This document shows, one piece after another, positions 45,005 through 53,831 of a DNA stretch of 64,000 nt. The position numbers and the translations under genes are program-made. The notes under the pieces were generated by a model. It searched no databases, was not told where the DNA came from, and saw nothing but the letters and a program-made list of their open reading frames with translations. Where the stretch lies: NCBI GenBank assembly GCA_020637335.1, contig JACJWC010000018.1:31648-95647 (forward strand). The letters run 5' to 3'. Position 1 is the first letter of the stretch. Every line of letters starts with the position of its first letter. The stretch is from Acidobacteriota bacterium. GTDB taxonomy: Bacteria > Acidobacteriota > Holophagae > Acanthopleuribacterales > Acanthopleuribacteraceae.

Positions 45005-46551
45005 GTGAACGCAGCGATCCTGAACATGTGTGGATCTTCGATACCACCCTGCGCGACGGCGAACAATCGCCGGGCGCGAGCATGAACCTGGAAGACAAAA
45101 TCCGCATCGCCCAAGTCCTGGAACAACTGGGAGTGGATGTCATTGAAGCGGGCTTCCCCATCGCCAGTCCGGGTGATTTTGAAGCTGTATCCGCAGTGGC
45201 AAAAACGGTGCAAAACGCCGCAGTCGCTGGCCTTTGCCGATGCCAAAGCAAAGATATTACCCGCGCCTGGGACGCGTTGCGCTTCGCCAAACATCCGCGC
45301 ATCCACGTGTTTCTGGCCACAAGCCCGATTCACCGCGAACACAAATTGCGCATGGACCGCCAAGCCGTGCTCAAAAACGCCTATGAAGGGGTCAAATTAG
45401 CCGCAGCCCTATGCCCGGACGTGGAGTTCTCCGCCGAAGACGCTTCGCGAACCGAACCCGAATTCCTGGCCGAAGTACTCAGTGCCGTTGTTGAAGCGGG
45501 CGCCACCACGCTCAACGTACCGGACACCGTCGGATATGCCGTTCCCGAACAGTACGCCGAATTGATTCAGTACCTGAAAAGCCACGTTCGCGGTATTGAA
45601 TCGGCCAGACTCAGCGTTCATTGTCACAATGATTTAGGCATGGCTGTTGCCAACAGTCTTGCCGCCGTTCGGGCGGGTGCCCGGCAAATAGAGTGTACCA
45701 TCAACGGGATCGGTGAACGGGCCGGCAATGCCTCCCTGGAGGAGGTTGTCATGGCCCTGCGCACCCGTTCCGATTACTTCCATCTAAACACCAACATCCA
45801 AACCGAACACCTGCACCAGGCCAGCCGCCTGGTCTCCGAAGTGACAGGGCTGGAAGTCCAACGCAACAAAGCGATTGTCGGTCGCAATGCCTTCGCACAC
45901 GAAGCCGGCATCCACCAACACGGTGTGCTGCAAAACGCGGAAACCTACGAAATCATGCGGCCACAAGACGTCGGGGTGCCCAGCAGCCAATTGGTTCTGG
46001 GCAAACACAGCGGTCGTCACGCATTACAAGACTGGTTGAATGCGCGCAACCTGCATGCTGAACCCCAACCCTTTGAGACCTTTTTCCAAGCGTTTAAGTG
46101 TCTGGCAGATGAACGCAAGAACCTGACCGATCTGGACATCGAAGACCTGTGGGAAACCGTTTCCGGCTCGCATCAGCAACGTTGGGCCCTGAACTCGCTA
46201 CACACCAGTACCAGCAAAGACATCACCACGATCGCGCTGGTCGTTAACACACCGGAAGGCCAGGAGGCGCGAGAAGCAGCCTGTGGTTCCAATCTAACCG
46301 AAGCGTTGTTTCAGGCCTTTCGTCGATTGGCCGGACTCCCGCTCCTGTTGCGCAATTTCCAATTCCGCAGTTGGGCCCGCAATGGCACGCCACAGGGCGA
46401 AGTCCGTTTGGAAGTCCAAAACGCCGAACACACGTTCAGCGCCGTTTTTGCCCATCCCGATCCGGCCGAAGCAACTGCCCGTGCGCTGTGCCGCATCCTC
46501 AACCGCATTGAATCCCAATACCAAGCGCAGACCCTCCGCGCGACGAGCTAA
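45001..46551 (+). CDS. leuA: 2-Isopropylmalate synthase
   Basis: A 516-residue enzyme starting at the ATG at 45001. The catalytic barrel begins FDTTLRDGEQSPGASM; metal ligands lie in SVHCHNDLGMAVANS; the linker has GIHQHGVL and LGKHSGRHAL. The C-terminal ~130 residues form the LeuA dimer/regulatory domain that senses leucine. It condenses 2-ketoisovalerate with acetyl-CoA, the first committed step to leucine. Confidence 0.97.
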   Translation: MSERSDPEHVWIFDTTLRDGEQSPGASMNLEDKIRIAQVLEQLGVDVIEAGFPIASPGDFEAVSAVAKTVQNAAVAGLCRCQSKDITRAWDALRFAKHPRIHVFLATSPIHREHKLRMDRQAVLKNAYEGVKLAAALCPDVEFSAEDASRTEPEFLAEVLSAVVEAGATTLNVPDTVGYAVPEQYAELIQYLKSHVRGIESARLSVHCHNDLGMAVANSLAAVRAGARQIECTINGIGERAGNASLEEVVMALRTRSDYFHLNTNIQTEHLHQASRLVSEVTGLEVQRNKAIVGRNAFAHEAGIHQHGVLQNAETYEIMRPQDVGVPSSQLVLGKHSGRHALQDWLNARNLHAEPQPFETFFQAFKCLADERKNLTDLDIEDLWETVSGSHQQRWALNSLHTSTSKDITTIALVVNTPEGQEAREAACGSNLTEALFQAFRRLAGLPLLLRNFQFRSWARNGTPQGEVRLEVQNAEHTFSAVFAHPDPAEATARALCRILNRIESQYQAQTLRATS

Positions 46552-46565
46552 AAAGGAGCCCATTC

Positions 46566-47510
46566 ATGAGTATCAAAGAAGCCCAAACCATCTGGATGGA
46601 TGGCAAATTGGTGCCCTGGCACGAAGCGCAAGTTCATGTGCTCAGCCACGCCTTACATTACGGAACCAGTGTTTTTGAAGGGATCCGCCTGTACGAAACG
46701 CCGCAAGGCCCGCTGTTTTTCCGGCTGGACGCACATATCAAACGCCTGTTCCAATCGGCGCGCATGTACCGTATCGAAATTCCGTACGATGTTGATCAGG
46801 TAATGGATGCCTGTCACGAACTGGTCAAGGCCAACGATTTATCCAATGCCTACCTGCGACCCATCATCTTTGGCGGCTACGGCAGCATGGGACTTTTACC
46901 CAAAAAAGAAACGCCCTGGCATTTGGCCATTGCGGCTTTTGAATGGCCGAGCTTGTTAGGTGCCGATGGCATCCAAGGCGGGGTGTCGGTCGGCATCAGT
47001 TCCTGGCGACGACCCGCTCCAGACACGCATCCCACCTTAGCAAAGGCCGGTGGCAATTACCTCTCCTCCATCCTGATTTGTGAAGAAGCGCATCGCAATG
47101 GCTACGATGAAGGCTTGGCGTTGGACATTAATGGGATGGTCAGCGAAGGGCCCGGGGAGAATTTGTTTGTCGTGCGCAATGGCAAAGTAATGACACCCGG
47201 AACCTGTCACTCAATCCTGGAAGGCATTACCCGCGATTCCGTCATGCAGTTGCTGGCCGAACGCGGCATTCAGGTTGAGGAAACCTCGATTCCCCGCGAA
47301 TACCTGTATGTGGCCGATGAACTCTTTTTCACCGGTACGGCGGCGGAAGTTGTGCCTATCCGCAGCTTGGATGGTATTCAGGTGGGCGGCGGTGAACCCG
47401 GTCCTATTACCCGTCAGGTCCAGACCGACTTTTTTGGTTTGTTTAATGGCTCAACCCCGGATCGTTGGGGCTGGCTCCAACCGTTACTCTATGCACATGC
47501 CTGGTTTTGA
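46566..47510 (+). CDS. ilvE: Branched-chain amino acid aminotransferase
   Basis: A 314-residue class IV PLP aminotransferase. The PLP Lys is in LAKAGGNYLSS, with NGMVSEGPGENLFVV and GTAAEVVPIRSLDG typical of IlvE. It makes the final transamination to Val, Ile and Leu. AAGGAG precedes the start 15 bases after leuA; leuC starts 12 bases after. Confidence 0.95.
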   Translation: MSIKEAQTIWMDGKLVPWHEAQVHVLSHALHYGTSVFEGIRLYETPQGPLFFRLDAHIKRLFQSARMYRIEIPYDVDQVMDACHELVKANDLSNAYLRPIIFGGYGSMGLLPKKETPWHLAIAAFEWPSLLGADGIQGGVSVGISSWRRPAPDTHPTLAKAGGNYLSSILICEEAHRNGYDEGLALDINGMVSEGPGENLFVVRNGKVMTPGTCHSILEGITRDSVMQLLAERGIQVEETSIPREYLYVADELFFTGTAAEVVPIRSLDGIQVGGGEPGPITRQVQTDFFGLFNGSTPDRWGWLQPLLYAHAWF

Positions 47511-47522
47511 GGTGAATGAATC

Positions 47523-48947
47523 ATGGCAAAAACCTTATTAGATAAGATTTGGGACCAACATCTGGTAGCGCCGGAAGGACCAGACCGACCGGCCCTACTC
47601 TACATCGATTTGCATCTGATCCACGAAGTCACTTCTCCACAAGCGTTTCGGCTTTTGAAGAGTCGTGGACTCAACGTGCGTCGACCGGACCTATGTCTGG
47701 CTACGGCCGATCACAGTGTTCCATCGTCACAAGCGGAAGCAGATGGAAGACGCACCTATGTCGATTCCGTCGCTGAAGAACAAGTCCGCCTCTTGGGCCA
47801 ACACTGTGCCGAATTCAACATTCCGTATCACGGATTGGGCAGCGAGCACCAAGGCATTGTGCACGTGATTGGACCAGAACTGGGCGCAACCCAGCCCGGA
47901 AAAACCATTGTTTGCGGCGACAGCCACACCAGCACTCACGGCGCTTTTGGTGCGCTGGCCTTTGGTATCGGCACCAGTGAGGTCGGGCATGTTTTGGCTA
48001 GCCAGTGCCTGCTCCAACGCAAACCGAAAAGCTTCGCCATCACTGTCAACGGCAAGTTACAAGCCGGCGTGAGTGCCAAAGACTTGATTCTGGCCATCAT
48101 CCAGAAACTAGGCATGCACGGTGGAACCGGCTATGTCTTTGAGTACCGCGGATCGGCCATCGAAGCCTTGTCGATGGAAGAACGCATGACGGTTTGCAAC
48201 ATGTCGATCGAAGCCGGAGCCCGCGCCGGCCTGATCGCACCAGACGAAACTACCTTCCAATACCTACACGGTCGGAAAATGGTACCGCAAGGAGCCGACT
48301 GGGACCGAGCGGTGGAAAAATGGCGGCAGCTATTTAGCGATTCGGATGCTGTTTTTGATCGTGAACTGGTTCTGAATGCCGACGAGATCGAACCGATGCT
48401 GACCTATGGCACCAATCCGGGCATGAGTGTGGGTGTCACCCACAACCTGCCAAAATACCCGGACCCCAACCATCAAAAAGCTATGGCTTACATGGGCTTT
48501 GAAAAAACCCGTGCGCTGACCGAGGAAAAAGTGGATGTCGTCTTCATCGGCAGCTGCACCAATAGCCGTATTTCGGATCTGCGCGCAGCAGCACAAATTT
48601 TCAGGAATCGCACAGTCGCCAAAGGCGTACGCGCGTTGGTGGTACCCGGCTCTGTTGCGGTCAAAAAGCAGGCCGAATCGGAAGGTTTGGACCAGGTTTT
48701 TCTAGCAGCCGGCGCGGAATGGCGCGAACCGTGTTGTTCCATGTGTATCGCCATGAACGGCGACCAACTCCAACCGGGCGAATTGGCGGTCAGCACCAGT
48801 AACCGCAATTTTGAAGGTCGCCAGGGCAAAGGCGGAAGGACGCTGTTGGCCAGTCCGCAGGCTGCGGCAGCGGCGGCTATTAATGGTCGGGTGACCGATC
48901 CACGTTTGTTTCTGGAGGTAGGCCATGCAGCCGCTACGTCAGTTTAA
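47523..48947 (+). CDS. leuC: 3-Isopropylmalate dehydratase large subunit
   Basis: A 474-residue aconitase-superfamily protein. Iron-sulfur ligands are in GSCTNSRISDLR and WREPCCSMCIAMNGD (CxxC). CGDSHTSTHGAFGALAFGIG is the usual active-site segment. With LeuD it isomerises 2- to 3-isopropylmalate. It overlaps leuD by 23 bases. Confidence 0.97.
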   Translation: MAKTLLDKIWDQHLVAPEGPDRPALLYIDLHLIHEVTSPQAFRLLKSRGLNVRRPDLCLATADHSVPSSQAEADGRRTYVDSVAEEQVRLLGQHCAEFNIPYHGLGSEHQGIVHVIGPELGATQPGKTIVCGDSHTSTHGAFGALAFGIGTSEVGHVLASQCLLQRKPKSFAITVNGKLQAGVSAKDLILAIIQKLGMHGGTGYVFEYRGSAIEALSMEERMTVCNMSIEAGARAGLIAPDETTFQYLHGRKMVPQGADWDRAVEKWRQLFSDSDAVFDRELVLNADEIEPMLTYGTNPGMSVGVTHNLPKYPDPNHQKAMAYMGFEKTRALTEEKVDVVFIGSCTNSRISDLRAAAQIFRNRTVAKGVRALVVPGSVAVKKQAESEGLDQVFLAAGAEWREPCCSMCIAMNGDQLQPGELAVSTSNRNFEGRQGKGGRTLLASPQAAAAAAINGRVTDPRLFLEVGHAAATSV

Positions 48948-49500
48948 AGCCAAGAGTGTGTCGATCCCCGCCGCCAATATTGATACCGACCAGATCATCC
49001 CGGCCCGCTTCCTTAAGGTCACGATCAAGGAAGGCCTGGGCCAACACCTGTTTTCGGATTGGCGTTACACCAGCGATGGTCAACCCAACCCCAATTTTGT
49101 GCTCAATCAAGCACTAGCCGAGGGCGCTCAAATCCTGCTGGCCGGCGATAATTTCGGTTGCGGCTCGTCCCGCGAACACGCGCCATGGGCCTTGGTCGAT
49201 TACGGCTTTCGCGCAATTGTCAGCACCTCGTTTGCTGACATCTTCCGCAATAACGCGACAAAAAATGGCCTCTTACCAATTGTCGTTTCGGCCGAAGTGC
49301 ACCAAGATTTAAGTCAACAGGTCGGTGCGGAATGGTCGGTGGACCTGGAGTCCTGTGTCTTGCGTGATGCAAATGGAAACGAGACACCGTTTGCAATTGA
49401 CCCGTTTTCACGGACCTGCCTGTTGCGCGGTCAGGATGAACTGGATTTCATCCTTTCCCATCAGACGGAAATCAAAAATTTCGAAAGGAAGGCCTCATGA
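48925..49500 (+). CDS. leuD: 3-Isopropylmalate dehydratase small subunit
   Basis: A 191-residue swivelling-domain subunit. NIDTDQIIPARFLK and GDNFGCGSSREHAPWAL are the substrate-binding signatures. GGAGG at 48914 lies within leuC. Its stop overlaps the leuB start (ATGA), so translation of leuC-leuD-leuB is coupled. Confidence 0.97.
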   Translation: MQPLRQFKAKSVSIPAANIDTDQIIPARFLKVTIKEGLGQHLFSDWRYTSDGQPNPNFVLNQALAEGAQILLAGDNFGCGSSREHAPWALVDYGFRAIVSTSFADIFRNNATKNGLLPIVVSAEVHQDLSQQVGAEWSVDLESCVLRDANGNETPFAIDPFSRTCLLRGQDELDFILSHQTEIKNFERKAS

Positions 49501-50582
49501 AAGCCAAAATAGTGTTGCTTCCCGGTGATGGTATTGGCCCGGAAGTGGTTGCCCAGGGCGAAAAAGTACTCAGTGCCGTGGCCCGACTGTGGGGCCACCA
49601 ATTTGATTTTGAGAGCCACGCCATCGGCGGCTGTGCCCTAGACGAATTGGGTGAACCGCTTCCGGTGGAAACATTAGAAGCCTGCCAAAAAGCCGATGCC
49701 GTGTTGCTGGGCGCGGTGGGTGGACCGAAATGGGACAATCCCCAAGCCAAAAAACGGCCCGAACAAGGGTTGTTGGGATTAAGAAAAGCGTTGGGTTTGT
49801 ATGCCAATCTGCGACCCGTCACCGTGCATCCGGCACTGGTCAACCATGCCCCAATCAAGGCGGATCGCCTGTTTGGTGTGGATTTGCTGCTGATCCGCGA
49901 ATTGACCGGCGGCATCTACTTCGGCGAAAAAACCGAAGGCACCGAACATGCCGCTGATGTGTGTGCTTACTCGCGCAAGGAAGTGGAAAGGGTCGTTCGG
50001 TTAGCGGCCGATCTGGCGCGTAAACGCAAAGGCAAGCTAACCTCGGTCGATAAGGCCAATGTTTTGGCGACCTCGCGGTTGTGGCGCAAAACCACCAGCG
50101 AATACATCGAAACGCAAACCGTGGGTGTGGAATTGGAACATCAATTGGTCGATGCATTTGCCATGCACTTGATCCAAACGCCCAAACGCTTCGATGTGGT
50201 GGTTACCGAAAACATGTTCGGCGATATCCTCACCGATGAAGCCTCCGTTTTGGCCGGTTCGATTGGGCTGTTGCCATCAGCCAGTATCGGTGATGGCACC
50301 GCCTTATTTGAGCCAATCCATGGCAGCGCACCCGATTTGGCCGGTCGGAACATCGCCAATCCGTATGGCACCATTCTCAGTTGTGCCCTGTTATTACGCC
50401 ATGCCTTGAAACTCGAGGAGGAAGCCAAAGCAGTGGAAGATACGGTCTGGCGCGCCATCAACGAAAAAGTCTGGAGCAAGGATCTGGTCGCGGAAGGTGA
50501 ATCCTATTTCGGCACGGAGGAGATCGGCGAGCAGGTCGTCAAATGGCTACCCCAATTCTGCCCCCACCTAATCGAAGCCTAG
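49497..50582 (+). CDS. leuB: 3-Isopropylmalate dehydrogenase
   Basis: A 361-residue beta-decarboxylating dehydrogenase: LLPGDGIGPEVV at the N-terminus, ELTGGIYFGE, the catalytic Lys in TSVDKANVLATS, and EPIHGSAPDLAGRNIANP. It oxidises and decarboxylates 3-isopropylmalate to the leucine keto acid. Last gene of the operon; two hairpins follow. Confidence 0.97.
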   Translation: MKAKIVLLPGDGIGPEVVAQGEKVLSAVARLWGHQFDFESHAIGGCALDELGEPLPVETLEACQKADAVLLGAVGGPKWDNPQAKKRPEQGLLGLRKALGLYANLRPVTVHPALVNHAPIKADRLFGVDLLLIRELTGGIYFGEKTEGTEHAADVCAYSRKEVERVVRLAADLARKRKGKLTSVDKANVLATSRLWRKTTSEYIETQTVGVELEHQLVDAFAMHLIQTPKRFDVVVTENMFGDILTDEASVLAGSIGLLPSASIGDGTALFEPIHGSAPDLAGRNIANPYGTILSCALLLRHALKLEEEAKAVEDTVWRAINEKVWSKDLVAEGESYFGTEEIGEQVVKWLPQFCPHLIEA

Positions 50583-50671
50583 CAAGAGACATGTGACACG
50601 AGGCCATTAGCAAGTAGTTTTCGTCTTTTAGGTTAGGAACTGGAGAGACCTAACACTGACAACCGCAAAAT

Positions 50672-50711
50672 CTGTTTCCATCCTTTATATATAAGTAAAG
50701 GATAGAAACAG
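50672..50711 (+). repeat. 16-base inverted repeat after leuB
   Basis: CTGTTTCCATCCTTTA (50672-50687) and TAAAGGATAGAAACAG (50696-50711), one mismatch, 8-base loop. No T-run follows, so it may act as an RNA-stabilising structure before the terminator. Confidence 0.6.
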
Positions 50712-50720
50712 TTAGCCAAG

Positions 50721-50779
50721 AGATCGGCTTAGGCGCCCTGCTCCTCCCAATCGTGGAAGCGCTTAAGCCGGTCTTTTTA
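50721..50779 (+). terminator. Terminator of the ilv-leu operon
   Basis: AGATCGGCTTAGGCGC (50721-50736) pairs with GCGCTTAAGCCGGTCT (50759-50774), followed by TTTTT. The loop is 22 bases. Confidence 0.8.
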
Positions 50780-50906
50780 AATATCTAATATGGCGACTCA
50801 AAGCCGAGGCAGGGTGGCGTAACTTCAGCAGCTTTGTGGGCACACAAGTGAGGCCAGCCTTAACACCCAGGCTCATTCATATCCAAATAGGAACGGTAAC
50901 GGAGGT

Positions 50907-51446
50907 TCAGTTACGCGCCAGAAAATCCTTAAAAAACGGGACGGTTTGGTCTAAGTAGGTGCGAAAGGTTTCCATGCGCACATAAAATACTTTGCCCACA
51001 CACCAGACCCCAATTTCGCTTTCAGGGTTGGTCGATTTGCGGATGGAATTCTTCAGGCTGACTTCGGGAATGGGCAAAAAACTTTTGACATCCTCAAACA
51101 AATAGACGCCAGTCAGCTCAAAAACTTTTTTGATCGAATCCAATTTAGGAAATTCTTGGTATTCGGGCTGTTCTTTAATGTAACGTTTTTCCTTGGGAAC
51201 TTTTTTCCACCAATTCTTGAAGCGCTGCATATCTACCAAATAAGTTCCGCCTGCCCAGTTGGAAACACCCATGACCTCCCAGGGTTGAGCATCCTTATTC
51301 TCGCGTTCCAACTTAGCGATTTGGCGCCGAATCACGACTGTTTTCGTGCCCAGCTTTTTGGCAACATCTTTTAGGCTAAAAATGCCTTCCTGGTCCAACA
51401 ATTCCTCCTGACTCCAATCCTTTTTGACTTCTTTGAAGGTAAACAT
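50907..51446 (-). CDS. Unknown protein with two related winged-helix-like halves
   Basis: A 179-residue protein; the ATG at 51446 with AAGGAG is preferred to a longer form starting at 51518. Two similar halves are visible: GIFSLKDVAKKLGTKTVVIR...RFKNWW and GVYLFEDVKSFLPIPEVSLK...TFRTYL, each a predicted helix-turn-helix followed by strands with conserved Trp/Val/Tyr. This suggests an internal duplication of a MerR/excisionase-like DNA-binding fold. No known family or neighbour gives a role. Confidence 0.65.
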   Translation of the reverse strand: MFTFKEVKKDWSQEELLDQEGIFSLKDVAKKLGTKTVVIRRQIAKLERENKDAQPWEVMGVSNWAGGTYLVDMQRFKNWWKKVPKEKRYIKEQPEYQEFPKLDSIKKVFELTGVYLFEDVKSFLPIPEVSLKNSIRKSTNPESEIGVWCVGKVFYVRMETFRTYLDQTVPFFKDFLARN

Positions 51447-51620
51447 AAACGACCAGGCTCCTTTTTGATCATAATAAATAATTATTATCAATTTACTGGA
51501 GCACCACTCTCTTTTCAAGAAAAAAGCGGTTCTTATATTGGCAAAAATAATTTAGCACAACTGAAAAAGCTGACCTGGCCGGAGTTCGGATATGGCCGGG
51601 ACAGGTCAGCAGACGCGCGG

Positions 51621-52607
51621 TTAAAATGGGGCACCATCAACCTGAAAAGCGTGCAGTACAAAAACACATGTCAGGTAATAATTTTCATCAACAACGCCCA
51701 ACCAACTGATTGGGTAGAAGGTAAAAACATGGAACATTTGATAGACATGCATGTAGATGTCGTATATGCCAGGTGCCAAATTGATCATGTAACCGGCAGG
51801 ATAAACCGTTTCGAAGTCTAAGCCGAGAACAGGAGGCGCATGGAGCATTATTTCTTCCATGGTTATACTTGGCTGGGGATTACCGCCAATATAATTTTCC
51901 TCCGAATAATCGTAGGGCATTGGCCATTGCATTGCCGGTTCGGTGTCTTTATGGCCTAAAACAAAGGAACGCAAATGTCTCGTCGGTAGGTCGCCCAAAT
52001 AACTCCTGTAAAAACTGGTTTCTGGATCCATCATTGCCAGGCAAAAGGTTTGGCTAACGATGTAAGGAGATTGGCTAGCACATTGCAACCGAAGCTCCGC
52101 ACGCAGGGTTAACGTGCCGGTATGGATTTGCCGGTGAGACGAATAATCACCAATCAAGGCAACTGATTCAGCTGTCGCTTGAGTGGTTAGAAAAGAGAAA
52201 AATTCCCAATTTCCTTCGTTGCTTTGGGCTTCTAGCTTTGGATTGCTCCAATGTTCACCCGGCGCACGGGAAGCCAAGGCTGCACCCACGAAATAATTTC
52301 CCCAACGGCCCCTGAGCGGCATTGAAACAAAATTGGGAGAGCCCATGGTTTCAAACATAAGGATTTCATCCCACACCATGGAGGAATTACCGCCCGCGGT
52401 GCATCCATTGGGTGGAGGTGGGGGTGGCGGAGAATTACTACCCCAGCCCCCGGTGTATTGAAGCAGGTGCCAGACCCCGATTGGAATATTCAAACCTGTA
52501 AAAGGGCCTGGCAGGTTGCCGGTGGTTTCTTCGTAGACAATAATGTTAATGATGTTTTGCCCGAAGGTCATTCCACAGAAAAAAATCAACAAAATCAATG
52601 CTCGCAT
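51621..52607 (-). CDS. Secreted protein, tandem paralog 2 (polyproline family)
   Basis: A 328-residue protein starting at the ATG at 52607 (AGGAG upstream). Signal peptide MRALILLIFFCGMTFGQ. The mature part begins with a conserved block (VYEETTGNLPGPF, IPIGVWHLLQYTGGWG), a run of seven Pro, then CTAGGNSSMVWDEILMFE. It shares length and most motifs with the neighbouring gene at 52780; identity is high in the N-terminal half and falls toward the C-terminus. No family recognised; likely extracellular or cell-surface. Confidence 0.75.
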   Translation of the reverse strand: MRALILLIFFCGMTFGQNIINIIVYEETTGNLPGPFTGLNIPIGVWHLLQYTGGWGSNSPPPPPPPNGCTAGGNSSMVWDEILMFETMGSPNFVSMPLRGRWGNYFVGAALASRAPGEHWSNPKLEAQSNEGNWEFFSFLTTQATAESVALIGDYSSHRQIHTGTLTLRAELRLQCASQSPYIVSQTFCLAMMDPETSFYRSYLGDLPTRHLRSFVLGHKDTEPAMQWPMPYDYSEENYIGGNPQPSITMEEIMLHAPPVLGLDFETVYPAGYMINLAPGIYDIYMHVYQMFHVFTFYPISWLGVVDENYYLTCVFVLHAFQVDGAPF

Positions 52608-52638
52608 ACTTTCTCCTCTCACCAGATGGCTAACCGCA

Positions 52639-52714
52639 GGCAAAAAATCACGAGCCCCTTAGTTTGGGGATCTTTTCCCCAACCAAACCAATTGGTCGGC
52701 TAGCGATTTTTGCC
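52639..52714 (-). terminator. Composite hairpin between the tandem paralogs
   Basis: Outer arms GGCAAAAAATCACGAGCC (52639-52656) and GGCTAGCGATTTTTGCC (52698-52714) enclose a second perfect stem TTGGGG/CCCCAA (52664-52669, 52677-52682). It lies downstream of the paralog at 52780 and just upstream of the other paralog, so it may set their relative expression. Confidence 0.5.
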
Positions 52715-52779
52715 CTGGTTACTGCTCGTTAAAGTGTTGATGCCGGCTTTACTTCGGCTTGTAAATGAATACACCAAAC

Positions 52780-53763
52780 TCAGGGATGAGGCGGGCCTAC
52801 ACTAAGGAAACACTGCACAACACCGAGATAATATGGTTGTGTCGTGTCGGCTTCGCCGAGCCAATTGGGTTTATAGAAGCTAAATCTTTTTACAGATCTG
52901 TCCCTGTGCAGAAATATTGGATATATGCCGGAGGGTAATCCAATTAAAGTCCCTTCGGGAATGACAGATTCGGGGTAAATTGTTATGCCCGGCGCGGCTA
53001 ACACGGCAATTTCCTGAATGGTTAGGCGTTGGACGGCTCCTTCAAGAAAATTGGGTTCAATGTGTTCATAAGGCATTGGCCATTGGTAAGAAGGTTGAGT
53101 GCCTTTGTAACCAATTTCTAAACTTGAAAGTCGAGTATATGGACCCCCACCAATGTAATCTCCCAACACCTCTTCGTCTGGATCCAGCATCGTCAATGAA
53201 TAGGTTTGGCTGACAAGGTATGGGGATTGGCTGCCACATTGCATTCTAAGCGCACCACGCAGAGTCAATGTCCCCGTGTTGTTTTCGGGATGAGATGAAT
53301 AGTCACCGATTACGGCGACTGTTTCTCCTGTGGCTTGGATAATTTGAGACGAGAAGGATTCCCAATTACCCCCGTTACTCTGCGCCAGGAGGACGGGATT
53401 GCTCCAGCGTTCACCTGGAGCACGCGTGGCCACAACAGCACCCGAAAAGTAATTTCCCCATCGCCCCCTTGAAGGCATGGCCACAAAATTGGGCGACCCG
53501 ATGTTTTCAAACATTAGGATTTCATCCCACACCATTGTGGAGTTTCCGCCGGCTGTGCAGCCATTGGGCGGAGGGGGAGGGGGCGGATTATTGCCGCCCC
53601 ATCCCCCTGTATATTGCAGGAGGTGCCATACCCCAATTGGAATGCTCATGCCGGAAAAGGGCCCGGGCAAATTGCCGGTGGTTTCTTCGTAGACAGTAGT
53701 GAAAATGATGTTTTGCCCGAAAGCCAAACCGCTGAAAATAATGAACAACATTAATGATCGCAT
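52780..53763 (-). CDS. Secreted protein, tandem paralog 1 (polyproline family)
   Basis: A 327-residue protein starting at the ATG at 53763 (AGGAG site). Signal peptide MRSLMLFIIFSGLAFGQ. Same architecture as the gene at 51621: VYEETTGNLPGPF, IPIGVWHLLQYTGGWG, seven Pro, CTAGGNSTMVWDEI, GRWGNYF, RAPGE(R/H)WSNP, and IGDYSSH. Conserved Trp, Gly and Tyr suggest a beta-rich fold. Function unknown. It lies 68 bases downstream of a secreted helical protein on the same strand. Confidence 0.75.
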   Translation of the reverse strand: MRSLMLFIIFSGLAFGQNIIFTTVYEETTGNLPGPFSGMSIPIGVWHLLQYTGGWGGNNPPPPPPPNGCTAGGNSTMVWDEILMFENIGSPNFVAMPSRGRWGNYFSGAVVATRAPGERWSNPVLLAQSNGGNWESFSSQIIQATGETVAVIGDYSSHPENNTGTLTLRGALRMQCGSQSPYLVSQTYSLTMLDPDEEVLGDYIGGGPYTRLSSLEIGYKGTQPSYQWPMPYEHIEPNFLEGAVQRLTIQEIAVLAAPGITIYPESVIPEGTLIGLPSGIYPIFLHRDRSVKRFSFYKPNWLGEADTTQPYYLGVVQCFLSVGPPHP

Positions 53764-53831
53764 TCTGACTCCTATCGAATGGCACGCAGGCCTTTTAGGT
53801 GAAAAGAGGATAAAGATTTTTTGCCAAACAC

